A stretch of DNA of 64,000 nucleotides from Symsagittifera roscoffensis (GCF_963678635.1 NC_087062.1:64019253-64083252), one strand, 5' to 3'. Counted from the first letter of the stretch, positions 1-13,327 are shown. Made by a program: numbers and translations. Notes: generated from the sequence alone by a model not told the origin.

Positions 1-1604
1 CAGCCTCAGAGAATTGCAATCCGACGGATAAGAGGAAGCAATAGGAGCGTTGAACATTTGAATTCCGTTGGTTAATTTTTTTCACATAAATTTGATCAAA
101 ATAGGTTAGAAAAAAACACGGATTTTTCAGGGCAACATTCTTTTACTTCCCTATGCTAGTTTCAACGAAGGTAAGAAAAAATAGAAAAAAAACAATCTCT
201 CACTACTGGAGATTACCGTCACGGAGATTCCGCTTCCACCGTAGATTACCCGTACAATTGCTCCCCAGACAACCTTGATTCAGGGTTCATTTTCAAAATC
301 CCTAGTAATAAAATCTCACATGCTAGTAATAAAAAAACTCACATGCTAGGACTAAAGCTCAAACAGAAAGAATTGCTTACTTATTCAAATGAACCACCAA
401 AGAGAAAGAGCCGAAAAACTCGTCGAGAAGACAACCTGCAAGATCTACAAAATTAAGAAGTCAGTAAACGTCATGTTAAACTGCTTGCAATGAATCTTGT
501 TTCATTACGTCGGATACGTCTGATAATAGCAATTGGGAATGATTGGTATAAGGTTTTTCTTGCAGACATGTAGGGAGTTACATAATTATTTCGGATAATC
601 TCAAAACTCAAACGGAATCAGACAGCGTTGACTTAGACAAAAAAACTGAAACTGCGGTTAAACCTGAGATTAGAGACCACATTCAGACTACCCAAGGCCC
701 AATCTCAAATATACCGGCTGGGACACAAAACACTAGTGACTTGCAACCAATTTCTTCTCGACACTCAAAAACCGTTCGTAATTGTAAGTTCTCCAATGGG
801 ATAGGAATCAAATGCCCAAGAGTCGAAATCGTGGATTTCGCTGAATAAATGAACGCATCCCAACAAGCCGGATACCCCCTTTTGTTTACATATGTCTTCT
901 AAAACCGCTGGACTATCAAACTTTTTGTTAAGAGATTTTTAGTAGCTTTTGTATACCATATCGGAATAGCAAATAACAATCAGTCCACGGATATCTCAGC
1001 TTCAGTCGAAGAAAATATGGCTGAATGCGCTGCCAGAGTCATGAAGTTCATCACTCAAGCGGAATTAAACACCCCAATGCTAACCAAACCCGCGAAAACC
1101 CCACCCACACATCTAAGCTGAAATTCCAACAATACACCAGACAGATCTCTCAGACAACGACAATTCTTTTTCAGACATTTCTACTACTTCATCCTTAAGA
1201 GAAGAAATTCTTCTCGTAAATTGCAGTTCACCATTTCGTAATTTTACTAGTTCTTTCTCAGTTATCTGTTTGACAGCGAAAATTAAACTTTATAAGCTTC
1301 TCGCGCAAACATGATTCACATTGAAATTAACAATTTGTCAGTTTCTGCTTGACTACGTCTTCCAAATTGTCGATTTTGCCCTCCCAAGGATGCAAGACTT
1401 CTTCTCTCCTTAGTTTTGAATCATCATTGATACCTGCAGTCTGTTTTTTCAAAGTTTGTTCGGTATTCTCTTTCTTGTAACAAATGGACTTCGCGACGAT
1501 TACAATTATCTAATGGTTTTTCCTTTATGATATCTTCAAATGATAATTAACTGGCAGGTACCACTGGATAAAATGCTTCATTTACGGTGTAAAAGGATTA
1601 CGGT
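1..1604. other. Gene-free stretch, probable decayed repeat
   Basis: No gene is supported here. One stretch on the plus strand (about 592-848) is open for some 85 codons with a hydrophilic, Thr/Ser/Asn-rich translation, but it has no start codon, no recognisable domain and no flanking splice signals. I take it as coding debris of an unidentified mobile element. The rest is AT-rich with many stops in all frames. Confidence 0.4.
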
Positions 1605-2011
1605 CAGTGGCGGATTTAAGGGGGCTCTCCTCCCCTCAGGGATTCGACCCCCTGCCAACCCAAAGGGTCCCCCCTTTGTACTATTTTGAGTTATCCATTT
1701 TTGGTGACGGACCCTAAAATTTTTCTAAAGGCGCCTTTGGCGCCAATGTATACTAATTTTGAGGGGGAGCGCGCGCCGAAAAAACGCGATTTTTTTGATA
1801 AAAATTTTCCAAAAAGTGCCTAAAAACGCCTTTTTTGGCCTGTTTTTTCAAAATTTTGTCAGCGGCGCAGAAGTTTTGGCCAAAACAGGGTCTTTTTAGT
1901 GCTTTGGGAGAGCTCAGAAAATCAATTTGGTCGACCCAAGAAAAAAATTTGAAAATCCGCCAAACCCCCCCCCCCCCCCCCCCCCTCGAGAAAATCCTAG
2001 ATCCGCCCTTG
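1605..2011. mobile_element. Non-autonomous hAT-like element (MITE), 407 bp
   Basis: The element begins CAGTGGCGGATTTAAGG and its other end, read on the minus strand, begins CAAGGGCGGATCTAGGATT, giving imperfect terminal inverted repeats. It is flanked by a perfect 8-bp direct repeat, ATTACGGT, at 1597-1604 and 2012-2019. An 8-bp target duplication with CA...TG ends and short inverted repeats is the hallmark of hAT-superfamily transposons. The interior has no coding capacity and holds a run of about 20 C residues near the right end (about 1967-1985) and GC-rich palindromic sequence, unlike its AT-rich surroundings. It lies just downstream of the 3' end of the CAP-Gly gene. Confidence 0.85.
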
Positions 2012-2278
2012 ATTACGGTGACGAATTAAATTGAATGAAAAGGAGCTGTTAAGATCAATAGTGCGATCCTACGCTTGTCCGTGTGGCTCAATTAATAACC
2101 GCTCCAACCATGATTACTTTTCAAAATTTTATCAATCGAGTGGCCATATTTATAAAATAACACAACACCACTTGAACCTCGAAATCAAATATGTAAAACA
2201 ATCGAAGAAATACAAAAAGTCCATATTTTGGAAAGTTAACATTTCGGTGTGACAATATCTTTCTGTAATATCTTTGTT

Positions 2279-5200
2279 CTATCTTCTTCTGTTCGTTGAC
2301 GATCTTCTGATATCTGGTGTCTTGCTAGTTTTTGGGAACACATCTTGAATGGGGACAAACAGGGCTGAGGTTGAATTGTTTTTGGCTGTGAAATATCTCC
2401 GTCCCAGAAAACTGCCGTCGCCCACATAGTTGCCCAAATCTGAAACAAAGGGAATTTTTACACACAATCAAAACATTTGCTTTTTCATGAACATTTTCAT
2501 CAATTTTTTTAAAGTTATATGCTTAGTCAAGTATATGCTGAAGTATTCAATAAGGGTTAATTTAGAAAAAAAACCCTTTTCCGAATTTGAGTTAAAATTA
2601 TTCAGAGCTCATTTTGTCTTCTTTTCCGGATATCAGTGAAGATTTAACTAAGAACTATTGTTTTTTGATTTTTTTTCAGGGAAAAATTTAATTTTTTTTT
2701 TATCTAGGAGTCTAATTCATTTTCCTCATAAAGATAACGTAATAAAGTATTTTGCTAAATATTCCCTTACCCCCTATAATGGCAGCCCTGTACTGAATTG
2801 AAGCAACGGTTAACGATATATGAATTTGGTACCTTGCAACGAATTCCCCTTTTTGCAACAAGATGCCATACCTGGGTTAAGATGTAGAACGTGGTCATCT
2901 AACTCCACTCCCACGTAAACCCCATTGGGCTGGGAGGGACAGAGACGGGAAACATGGCCCAAGTAGCGCACCACACCAGTCACTGGATAGGGGGCGGGGG
3001 CACTCGCGTCTTCCCCGAGGGCGTCGAAGTGACCAATCAGATCTCGCCTGGGCTGCACTGCTACTCGAGAACCAACTTTCACCGACAGACTAAACAAACA
3101 AGGTTTAGTTTGAAATAGTCAGGGAATAAGTTAAATTCGGGTCAATTTTGCTTCGTGGTTGAAGTCGAGACTTAACTTTGCAAGTTTTTTTTACCTGAAG
3201 TGGTTTTTGAGTGCAGTCAGCAGAAAAAAAGAGCTCGAATTGTTTTTCGACTGAAAGATAAACAAACGATTGCAATCCGTAATGTTTTCCCATATTTCGC
3301 CGTCTAAAGTCGCGTCAAAATGTGGGGCGAAAAGTGACACCTTCCTCCCATATTTGCAGAAGTAATGTTGTTGTAGTGATTATCTCACTGACCTGTTGAG
3401 CTTCAAGTTATCGTGACCCCAGCTTGTCCTGGAGGAGGGCAGCATGAGGGCACATGACTCGCACTTGCAATGGGGCATAGGTACATTCCAGTTCAGGATA
3501 GAGTGGCCTAGGGGGAGGTTGTTGTTGCTTCTGGGTCCACTGGCACTCCTTTTGCGGAGTCTTGAGTTGCTGGCAGTGTTACCACCTCGAGTCGCACTCC
3601 TGCTTTTCATCAATTCTCCGGCAGAAGTTTCATCCTGCAAAGAAATTTAATGACTCGCTGTTTTTGTTTCCAACAAAAAAGCAATTGCTTTGTGATGTTG
3701 CTTTTTTCTAAAACAGTATGTTTATTATAAACTCAGTTCACCACGGCAAATTCTATTTGTCCTCGTTTTTTAAGCGACTCAAAATGAATAAGTTTAACTT
3801 TCATGTTTATTTTTGAAAAATCAACTCACTGAAGTTGGATCAAATCCGTTCCAGTCAGGATTAAGTGCCCTGTACACATACGCAGGTAGTAATTTGTTCA
3901 GGCTCATTCGGTTGTTGTTCGGGTCGATCGACGGAAGACAATTTGCACTGTTCGAATCTGAGTCGCTCTTGACCACTAACTTCTGATGATTCCTTCGCAG
4001 GCATCTCCTGCTTCTGCTGCCTTGAGGTCGCGATGGGTTAAGTCCGGCTGAATTTTTGGTGTTGGGGTTCGAGGAAAGCTGGAGTCGACCTCTGGGGTTG
4101 TAGTAAAGCTTTTGAAGGTTCCCTAGGGCTTCTAACTGACGCTGTTTGTTTTCGATCACTTCTGATAATTCCTGCAAATATATTTTCATCATTATTGAAT
4201 GAAACTGAAAACCACACGAATTTCAGTGTTTTTAAACCCCAAATATAAAATACTGCAAAACGGGTTCAAGATATTCATGCTCAAAATTTAGCTTACCTTG
4301 TTTATGGTAGCTTGCTGTTGATTGAACGAAACTTTCTGGTGATTATTTCTGGCGCTTTTCTCGGGCGATTGTTCTCTGGTCTCGAGATAATTCTCCAGAT
4401 ATTCATTCAAAATAGAAGCCCGCAGCTGCGCTTCTTCAGGCGTGAACATATCCATCTGAAGGAAACGACTTTTCCTCCCGTGCCGAGGACTTTGAACTAT
4501 CGGCACACTTGTCGTTTTCAGCGCATGTTTGTTCACAGTTACAAGTTTTTTCAGCGAACTGCTTTCACGCTTCACTAAGGCTAGCGCAGGTAAAGTCGTT
4601 ATGTGGACTAATGGTTTAGTAGTCTCCCATTGTACGTTTACGGGAAGAACCTTCGCTACAAGTTCTGGGAATTGGCAAAATTGGTCGCACTTTGAAATGA
4701 AACTTGACTCTTTTGTTTGCTGAGACGCCGTCGCAGTTTCATTTTGAGTTAGATTCGGATCCGTTTGACATTCAAAGTTCGCAACAGGCTCGCATAGTTT
4801 GACATCTTGTTCTGTTTGACATGAAGTCTCGACAACGACTGTTAAATTCGTGCATTGTTGATAAGAGCTTGCAAATGTTTTGATTGGGGTCTGAGTGAAC
4901 GAATCAATTTTGAGCTGTGTTGAAAATATGGTCACGTCTTCTGTTTGGGTTCCCGATTCCTCGAACTCTCTGTCATCTTGTTCTGGCTCAATGGGCTCCT
5001 GAAAAACGATAACATTTCGGTTGTCAGATGAGAAATGTTGGTTGCTTACTGTGCATATGCTGTCATCCAGAAACTCTCAGAGAAGACGCAAATGACAGAA
5101 AATGGAAAACCAGGAAAACAAAACAATCTGCTAATAGATTTTATTAAAATTGGTTGTCGGTAACAAGAAATAAAACATCACTAACAGTAGGATATTTTAG

Positions 5201-6742
5201 GGAACAATCTAGGACATAATTTTATATTAAAAAATTTCATAAAATTCTTCGGCCTACTTTCTTAAGAAGAAGACCTTGTTTCGACAGAAATAGCTGCGCA
5301 GCAGGCAAACTTTTGAAAAAAAAATTGTGCCAAAAAACGATTTTGGGCATTTTTTGGAAAGTTTTGACCAAAAACTTGCACTTTTTTGCGAGAAAATTTT
5401 GAGAGTTGTTCACCAAAAATCGATGGTTTAATATAACACCAAATAAGGTTATAAGATCTTTTGCGTTTTTAGGAGTCGAGCTCTCGGAGGAGGGGAGGGG
5501 GAGGTTAATGCATAGGTTAGAATGCTATCAAGTAGATGAAACACAGGGTACAAAAACATAATGTAATTTAGCGCTGGGCAAACTGAAATAGAGGTATATA
5601 TCCTGCTATACTTTGAAACTAAATATTTTCTATCCTTCTATACTAAATCTAAAATATTTACTATTTAGTATTCAAAAATCTTATAGAGACTCACAGGTGG
5701 GCTTTCAATTTTCTCCAGTTTGCTGTCTTTGTTCAGATTCTGGTACACTTCCAGTTCGGCTTCGAGCTGAGTCACCTGGTTGGACAGAAGCTTCACCGAG
5801 TGCTGCAATCTGAAACACGAAAGCCAAGTCAGACATATATTTTTTTCAGCAGTAGCGTTACAAGTTTATTCTAATAGTGCTGGCTGAAAAATGCAAATCT
5901 GACAAAATTTTCAAATATCAAAAGTGATTGGCAAATTAACAACTTTAAAGTTCTATAATGGCTTAACGTTTGATTTTCTTTAGCAAAATAGATTTTGGTA
6001 ACTATTCCCCCTTCTTTTGGAATTTGTTAACTATTTCCCCTATGCATGTAAAATTTCCGGAAATCAAAAGTAATTGATTTTGTGTTATTGTTCCGACCGT
6101 TAAAAATGGGTAGGAACTTTGTATTCGGGAGTTCTAGTTTCTTTTTTACCCACGCAAAGTCAGGTGCCACAAATAATCATCGGAGAGAGTTGAGTGATAT
6201 ATCTATATTTAAGACCTCTCATTCGTGATTTGAACGACATTAAAAACTTCGAAAAAGTTTTCCATTTTCGAGAAAAACCGGTTTCAAATGTTTTTGTCTT
6301 AATTCGAGGGAATTAATAAGTAAGCTTGTTAATCTTTTTTTTTCATTGCGTCTTTGTTCTTAATGTTTGCTTTTCTTTAACAGCAGACTAAAAAAACGAA
6401 GACTAACTTCAACTTAGCACTGATGATCTTGGCGATGTCTGAGGCCCAAGCTGTCTTCTCCGACCCGCTTTTCACCCACTCGCTCACCATTTTAGCGGCC
6501 TCTTTGCTAGCCGCACCGTTAAACGACTCATTCCCTCCCCCGAACCCGCCCACTACCGAAATGGAAGTCTTCACTCGGCCGAAGTCCACACTCTTTCGGG
6601 TTCTATCGGACGACGAATTTCGAGTGGGACTTTTGTCTGAACTCCCAGTTGCACTCGTTTTTCTCTTCAATGCTGAGAGCAGCTTGCCAGCAGCTTTTGT
6701 CGTTGATTTGTCTCCGGAGCTGCTTCGCTTTCTGGAATCCAT
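2279..6742 (-). CDS. CAP-Gly domain protein, seven exons, 704 residues
   Basis: Coding exons on the minus strand, 5' to 3', are 6742-6408, 5809-5695, 4998-4297, 4171-3830, 3634-3393, 3089-2872 and 2439-2279. All junctions are GT-AG, the phases agree throughout, and the exons sum to 2115 nt including the TAG stop. The C-terminal CAP-Gly domain (about residues 580-690) is split by the last intron. It shows TGVVRYLG, VYVGVELDD and GNYVGDGSFLGRRYF, matching the family pattern TGxVRYxG...GVELD...G.NDGxxxGxRYF. CAP-Gly domains bind the C-terminal EEY/F tails of alpha-tubulin and EB/CLIP proteins, so a microtubule-associated role is inferred. The N-terminal part (residues 1-110) is basic and Ser-rich. 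Residues about 110-150 look like a short coiled coil. Exon 3 has four spaced TQT/CQT[DE] motifs. I see no kinesin motor or other enzyme domain. I cannot assign orthology. First ATG chosen at 6742 because the frame is open and in phase from there. Confidence 0.82.
6085..6300 (+). repeat. Dispersed repeat family 2, copy in CAP-Gly intron 1
   Basis: It contains GTTCCGACC, then ACCCACGCAAAGTCAGG, GAGTGATATATC, AGTCGTGATTTGAACGAC-like sequence and CGAGAAAAACCGGTTT. The same order is seen at 44570-44760, and in reverse complement at 38440-38675 and 47500-47690. It is about 200-240 bp long and non-coding. Confidence 0.7.
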
Positions 6743-7380
6743 TCTTCAGAATATAAGTATTTGAAAAGTAGACTCAGAAAATAACTTCAATGATAATTCA
6801 AAAGTAGGCAAAAATTGACTAATTTACTATTCACTGTAACAGAACGCCAATTAACAAAATTTATATTACATTCAAAAATTTGAGTAATTTGCTGGGTAGC
6901 TACAAAGCAGAAATTTCTTCAGTTTGAAATTTCGGAAAACCTAATTGAGGACATCATTTTGTTGCGTTTTTTTTCCAAATGAAACACGGTGTTTATTTCA
7001 CAAAAGAATCGTGTTAAATGGTATTTTGAGGATAAGGTCAGGTTGTTATTGGCAAGTGGAGTCTAAACAAAACAATAATAAAAATACAATTGCTTCTACT
7101 GCTCGAGCATTCGTTCCTTGCTCTGTCACCGATTAATCAAAATGCACCTTTTCGCAGCGGCAACATCTGAATGTCGCCGGTCATAAACTGGCTGGGGAAA
7201 TGTGTTTCATTATAAAATACAATCGGTAATGGATTCATTCATAGATTAAAAACCTCAGATCTAAAATTTTTTTAAAAAAAAACAGCTATATGTATATCAG
7301 AACACTATGGAACGGCTTGAGAGCCCTAGAGCAAAAGGGTTTTCAGTAAAAAAAATCCCGGATATTACACACTTATTCTT
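6743..7380. other. Upstream region of the CAP-Gly gene, no gene seen
   Basis: AT-rich sequence between the CAP-Gly start codon and the first repeat block. It should contain that gene's promoter and 5' untranslated sequence, but I can point to no specific element. Short open frames on either strand have no domain, splice or codon evidence. Confidence 0.4.
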
Positions 7381-7780
7381 TATTCAATCTCCTCCATTTG
7401 AGAAAGAATGTGACTATTCTGAACATCTGTGCAGGGCTCCTATAAAACAAAATCGAGGCAAATAAGATGCAGAAGAATGGGTTTAGAAAGTTTTTGAATT
7501 GAAGAGTGTAAACAAAAAAAAAGACGTTGGTTGGAATCCAAAAAATTGAATGCATGTAGTGGGCTTTCAGTTGTTCCTGCATATTTTTTAACAGAATGAA
7601 AAACTATCGTGAAAAGCCAGATTACGACAACTACAGAAAATTTCACGCCTCAGCGACAAAAAACATGTTGTTATGATTTTAAGCGTGGTTTCAAGGTTTT
7701 CAAAAATCGTTTGTTTTTTAAAAGAGGAGAAAGACAAACATATTTATATACTAACTGGAAGGTTTATTACCCCGACAAAG
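7380..7780. repeat. Anonymous dispersed repeat, copy 1, left part
   Basis: This block resembles 14725-15130: both contain CAAATAAGATGCAG followed, a few hundred bases on, by a run containing AAAACATGTT and then a TTAGCGTG/TTAAGCGTG motif and TTTCAAG. The right-hand continuation of copy 1 lies at 13790-14235, beyond the LTR retrotransposon, whereas in copy 2 the two parts are nearly contiguous (14725-15603). No coding sequence is recognised. Confidence 0.5.
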
Positions 7781-7924
7781 TCTAATTCAAATTACAAGCG
7801 GAAAATGAGCAAAAAACTTCATGGGCGCCGCCAACATCAAGACATAATTTTTTGCATATGTATTTCTGTATTTGAGATTGTATTTAAAGTTGTTTTTAAT
7901 TTTGTATTTCTGTAATTGAGGTTG

Positions 7925-8273
7925 TGTCGAAATGTATCTTATAACCTGTAGTCTTATCTACGTTCTAAATTCTGACTAAAATGCTAGCCAAAAGCGCATC
8001 GCCTTTTGGATCTTTGTGAAATTGTTCAATGTTTTGTTTTCAAAATCAATCTTAATTCAATTTCTTAAACTGACTTTTAAATCCTTAGGTAGCTTAGAAT
8101 CTTACTTTAACATATTTGTCTTTTAATCTAGTCTTAGATTGAAGGTCTACTAACTTTTAGTTAGTAGAGATACTCTTGCATGGTACATAATCTTAAGCTA
8201 GTCTTAGTTTAAGTAACCTTTCTTCGGTCTTAGAGTGATTTTTATCTCTAAATTATTATCATTTTTTAACATG
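7925..8273 (+). repeat. 5' LTR of the Ty3/gypsy element
   Basis: Aligned by eye with 13328-13673, with mismatches and small indels throughout, implying an old insertion. The sequence immediately after it, TGGCGCAGTCGAAGGAATC, begins with TGG as primer-binding sites usually do (complementary to a tRNA CCA end). The tRNA species was not determined. Confidence 0.75.
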
Positions 8274-11200
8274 GCGCAGTCGAAGGAATCGAACCTACAA
8301 AGGCTAGAGTTCTTTTGGAAGAACTCATCTAGCCATCAAGATAGGATGTCAATTGGAAATCGTAATCAATTCTTCACTGAAATATAAATCGATTCAGCCA
8401 GCCCAGTAGTTTTTATGAAAAAAGACCTACTCCACGAATTTAAAGTAAGGAACAGACTCCTAAGAATCAAAGCAGTGGACGAATACTCGAAAAGGGCTGA
8501 TCAAGGTTTCTGAAGCACGATCAACATTATCGTGAAAGTCGCGGTAGGATCCAATCGAAAGAATGGTACTGTAAAAACTAGAATTTATATATCACTAAGG
8601 GTGCAGAAAAAAACTTGCTTAACATTGAAATCTTGCCAATTTTGGGGCTAAAGGTATCTCATGAGCAGGCCCAACTCGCACAATTTAAACCATGGGCATC
8701 TCCCAAGGAAACTCCTGTCGGGAGAGAAGTAAGCCAGATCAAGTTTGACTCAGACATTCCGTCAAGTTCAACAACCGACACACCTCAACAGCGTGAGTTT
8801 AAATTGTACATATCTAATACACCCCCAACCTTTTATTAGGAACAAGCAAACAAAAATTTTACTGTAAATAGATACTTCAACGAACCTTTAAAAGCGATAC
8901 AGGTTATAAAAGGAAACGCAATCTTAGAGACCTACTGCCGAAAGTTAAACCCTGTATCGATCAATAACTAAACAACGGCCATGTAGAAAAACTCTCTAGA
9001 TGTTCTTAAGAATGTTCTATATCCCAAATTGTCATAACAGCTAAAAGAGAGGGATCAATTCAACTAGCATTGAATTCGAAACTGCTAAATAAACAGATAT
9101 TCCGCAATAGATATCAAATGCTTGACTTGTTCAACTAATTGATAATGTCGCCTTAACAATTAGTAGTCACAGGGAAAACCAAATCTGGAAAACCAAATCA
9201 AAGTGGATTTTATGGCCTAGGTGGCTGGGTTTTAAGATCAATGCAAAAAGGACCACTCCCTTGATCCTCAAATTTGATGTATTTTGTAGCCTAATAAAGA
9301 TACAAATTGCATCGAAGACCTTAGATTGCTGATGGGTTCAATCAACCAAGCCAATAAACTTATTCCAAATGTAGCATCCCTATCTACACCGTTCAGAGAA
9401 ATAATGAAAAAAAAGAAACAGTTTAAATGGTCAGACGTACATCTCACGGCGTTCGAGACAATTAAAAAAAGAAATCTGTAACTTGGTATCAAACCACCAC
9501 TTCGACGTCAAACATAAAGAATGAGTAAAATGCAATGCATCTCACTTAGGTTTCGGCGCTTCCTTTGAGCAAAACCACTGAAGAGTTCGGAGAATGGTAG
9601 CGTTTGCCAGCTGCTTTTTAACATATCCGAATTTAAGCTTATCACCGACAAGCTCGAAAAATTGAAAAAAGTTTTTGATAGCCTCGTTATATCATATAAG
9701 TGTTCTCCTTGGTTTCAACAAAAAAATGATCCTTGCTTTTGACAATATAATGACGACAAAAAAAATCGTGATCGCTTTGGTAAATCATATTATTATTCCC
9801 CTTGGATTCGACAATATGATGTCTAGATATTCTCGTTCACCAATAAAAGAAAAGTTCTCACAGCAAATAAAATCATATGATCCAAAACACTGCAACTTGA
9901 TTGGTCTATCGGATAACAAGTTAACAGCAAAAGAAATTGAGTTTTAGAATCGAACTGAGAATGCTGCAGTAATTTTGCAAGCTTTGTATGCGCATTGTAA
10001 AATTTCAGTGTGCCAAAGTTCTAACTTGCGCACAGAAGACTGCACTCCATAATGTCAAGCGTTTGATTCTTCCGCAAACTTCAAAATTTAAAAAAATTTC
10101 CCAATTAGATCGATTCAATAGAACAAATTCCTTCAGATTCATATAACTCCGCTGAAAACAAATCCCCTCCTACTGTACCCAGTACAAGCAATCTGACGGA
10201 TACGACAAAAGATCAGATTACACATGACAAGAGCCCGAAACTCATAAAAAAGAAATCAATCCCATTGTCTTGGCTCGAAATTCTTGACACTGAATTCATG
10301 GCTCTGCTTACTAATTAAGATCTCGTTTTAAAGAAGATCCTTAAAGCATGAGACGAAGACCGAAAACAGGAATTTTTACAGAAGGGATGTTATTATAAAT
10401 CTTAATATTATTATCAAAATAAACATTAACAACTTGCACGCCAATGAGGCGTGTCAGTATTTTGACGGAGGATTAGTGATTCCGGTGTGCCTGAGGACTA
10501 CAATGCTTCGCCGACTACTTGAAGCTCACCTCGGTCATTTTACCTTCAAGAGTTTGGCTACAATGTGTACCTGGTGATTGAAGATCTTCCGCGAAATACA
10601 ATTGCACGGAAAAAAATGGATTTAATGTGTAAAAGCAGGTAAAAATCTCATACCTTGAAACAAGGAGATCTCGTGAAATTCCCAACGGTCGTCGAACCAA
10701 ACCAAGATATGGAGTTTAGACTTCGCCGGCCCGATACATCAACTTGGCGTACAAAAAATATGTACTCGTATGCTTACACCGATATTCGGAATTCCGCTTA
10801 GCTCAAATAATAACAAGCATATCTTCGAAGTCAGTCAAAAATATCCTTAGAAAAATATGTAGCGCTACACGGGATACCTAGAACTATTAGAATGGACCAA
10901 GAGTCGACTATCATCTTAAAAGAAGTTCGTGAGTTTTGTCAAGGACAAAAATTAAACGTTTTATATAGCCCAGTAAGTGACAACAGAGCCACAGGCTTAG
11001 TCCAAAGATTAATTAGAACCATCAAAAACGACTTATGGTCATGGCACTGCAAAAACCAAAACTTCCTCTAGAATGTGCAATTTTGAAAATCATAAAATGC
11101 ATAAGAACCGTAACACAACAATCTCTAAACTGCTCATGCTCACCCTCCGACGCACAATTTGGTTGAACACCTAACATCATCTGGCATAATTTGGTGAAAC

Positions 11201-11400
11201 ACCCGTCCTCAAAAAATCTAGTTTGAAACTGTTAGGCCAAGACAGACTACACGAAATGTACGCTCCAGACGTCATCGAGAACGGACTTATCGACGAAGAT
11301 TCGTCCTCATCAGACGACGTTGCTAAAGCAACAAATTATGTACCCTCCAGCTCGGGTTCTCCTGTCAAGGTCCTCTCGCATGCGGAGAAACGAAAGGTGT
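8274..11400 (+). pseudogene. Degenerate gypsy pol (protease tail, RNase H, integrase)
   Basis: A short frame near 8600-8660 (KNLLNIEILPILGL) resembles the NLLG segment at the protease/RT junction of Ty3/gypsy polyproteins. The RNase H connection and core follow at 9400-9630, and an integrase catalytic-core remnant at 10860-11040. The fragments lie in different frames and are separated by stops. Gag and most of the reverse transcriptase palm are not recognisable, so large parts are deleted or decayed beyond reading by eye. Confidence 0.65.
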
Positions 11401-11586
11401 AAGGGGTAGTAAATCCCGTACTGAGTGTCCCAATGGGTAAGAACCTTTTTTATAGAAAAGTTCAAGATAGAAAAAAGGATGAACCGTACTATAAAGAACT
11501 TAAAGAAGAAATAGAGAGGGAATCAGATCATACTATAACTCTTAAGACTAATAATATATGAAGTAATCCATAAATTTGATTGAGCG

Positions 11587-12958
11587 GTGAAAAGATCAGC
11601 AGAAACAAAACAAGTGAGCCCTCGAAAAAAGCACCAGCTGATAAAGTTTTATGCCACAAAAGGGCTGAATAGGCTTATAGACCCAGGTAGAAACATTGGG
11701 TTTAAGACCTCGAAGACGATACAGAGAAAACGAAACCTTCAAGCCAACGTTGAACAACCTGGTCTTGCCAGACGAAATGCAGCCATGAAGAGCTCGATGG
11801 AGACCCTTCTGCGAGGAAGAAGAGCAGAGGAAGCGACTTCGTACTCCACTTGAAACAGAAAGCGACCGATCCCCATTGGGACAAGCCGACCAAAACTAAA
11901 CGTCGGAGAATCCAGATACCTTCCAACCGTTCCCGAACATGTCGATGGAGACAGAGACAGATGATGAATTGAGCGATCTAATCTTATTAAAAGGCCTGAA
12001 GCCAACGACTCAATCTAATCCTAGACCAACTTTAGATAGATCATCAAACATACTCATGGAGATAAAGCCAGAAGAACTACACACTGTGGACCTAGAGACC
12101 AATATACATAAAATAAGACCCAGATTTGAGCTGGCCCTGAAACCACAACAAGCTCGAACACCGAACAATCCCCAATCCCATATGGGATTCTCCTTGATGG
12201 CCAGGAAAAGATGGATGACTGTCAAACCGGTAGCAGACGACAAACCGTTGATATTCTATATAAACTCAACATCCCCCAAAATACCAAAATCCCTGAAGCA
12301 AGTCCAGACCCAACAAACTCTAAAAAGCCCTCAACCAAGCCAGAGTTCATTCAATGCTCCTCAAAGATGAAACAAACGAGAATGGCCGAAAGAAAAACTT
12401 CGTCGCCATTGAAATCCCCACCACCACAAAATTTATCAAAAACACATATCAGACATAACACAAGACCTCTCCGAACTAGACAGCCAGCGCTCCTACTGGG
12501 TGAAGGAATCTTTACCAACTTTGGAGAAGAATCAGACGACAAGCCAGGAGAACATAGATCAACGTGCCTTAAAATCCAGCTTGGAGGCCGTAGCAGTTGA
12601 AGTGGAAAACCCGCCAGTAACTTTTGTAGACGTTACTCCCGACTCGTCACCATTGAGACATTCGACTCTTGCCTCTTCAAAACTGAACCGAGAAAACTGA
12701 GCTGGCAAAATAAAATTGTTCTCAATAAACTCTCCTACCTCTCCACACAGAGAAGTCAAAATCAACATCAGCCCAAGAACCCAAGAAAACCAGTATGACC
12801 CGACGGGCACCCCAAATGAACTTTCAATTCTGGATATCCCTGACTGGATAAACACTAAATCAATTTTCGATGCAATGGATCACCTGGGATGCTCAATGAC
12901 TCTGGAGGTGCTTAGACTCTGGACCACAATTAAGGCAACTAAACGAGATGCCACTTAA
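11587..12958 (+). pseudogene. Post-integrase open frames of the LTR element, function unknown
   Basis: Five overlapping or adjacent open frames (11587-11853, 11939-12370, 12211-12600, 12500-12700 and 12716-12958) alternate between two frames. This is what one long frame broken by several indels would give. The translations are hydrophilic, rich in Ser, Thr, Pro, Lys and Gln, with no membrane segment, signal peptide or cysteine pattern, so they do not look like an envelope protein. They lie between the integrase remnant and the 3' LTR, where some Ty3/gypsy elements carry an extra gene. Role not assigned. Confidence 0.45.
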
Positions 12959-13327
12959 AAGTTTAGAACTGAAACCCACCTGTTAAATGTTCCAGAAAAT
13001 TCAGTAAAATTGTTATCTGCTATCTTTCGTCTATCAGAAAATTGTTTGTTCGAACACAAAAAACATACAATCAAAAGTTTGTTGTTATGTATGATCTTAT
13101 TTATTTTGCGCTAACCAGTTTTATCATTCTCACTTTCATTTGGGTCTTAATTACTTTTCAGTTTAATGAAAGTTATCAAAAAGTTCTCATAAAGTAAGTT
13201 TTTCTTAAATTCCCTCCTCCGTGCTTATATCTAGTAAATTTAGACATTTTGTCGATATCTCTTTTGCCCATCGATCGTCTACCTTTGTACTCAGTCATAG
13301 GTGCTTTTGAGAAACTTCCAAGACAAA

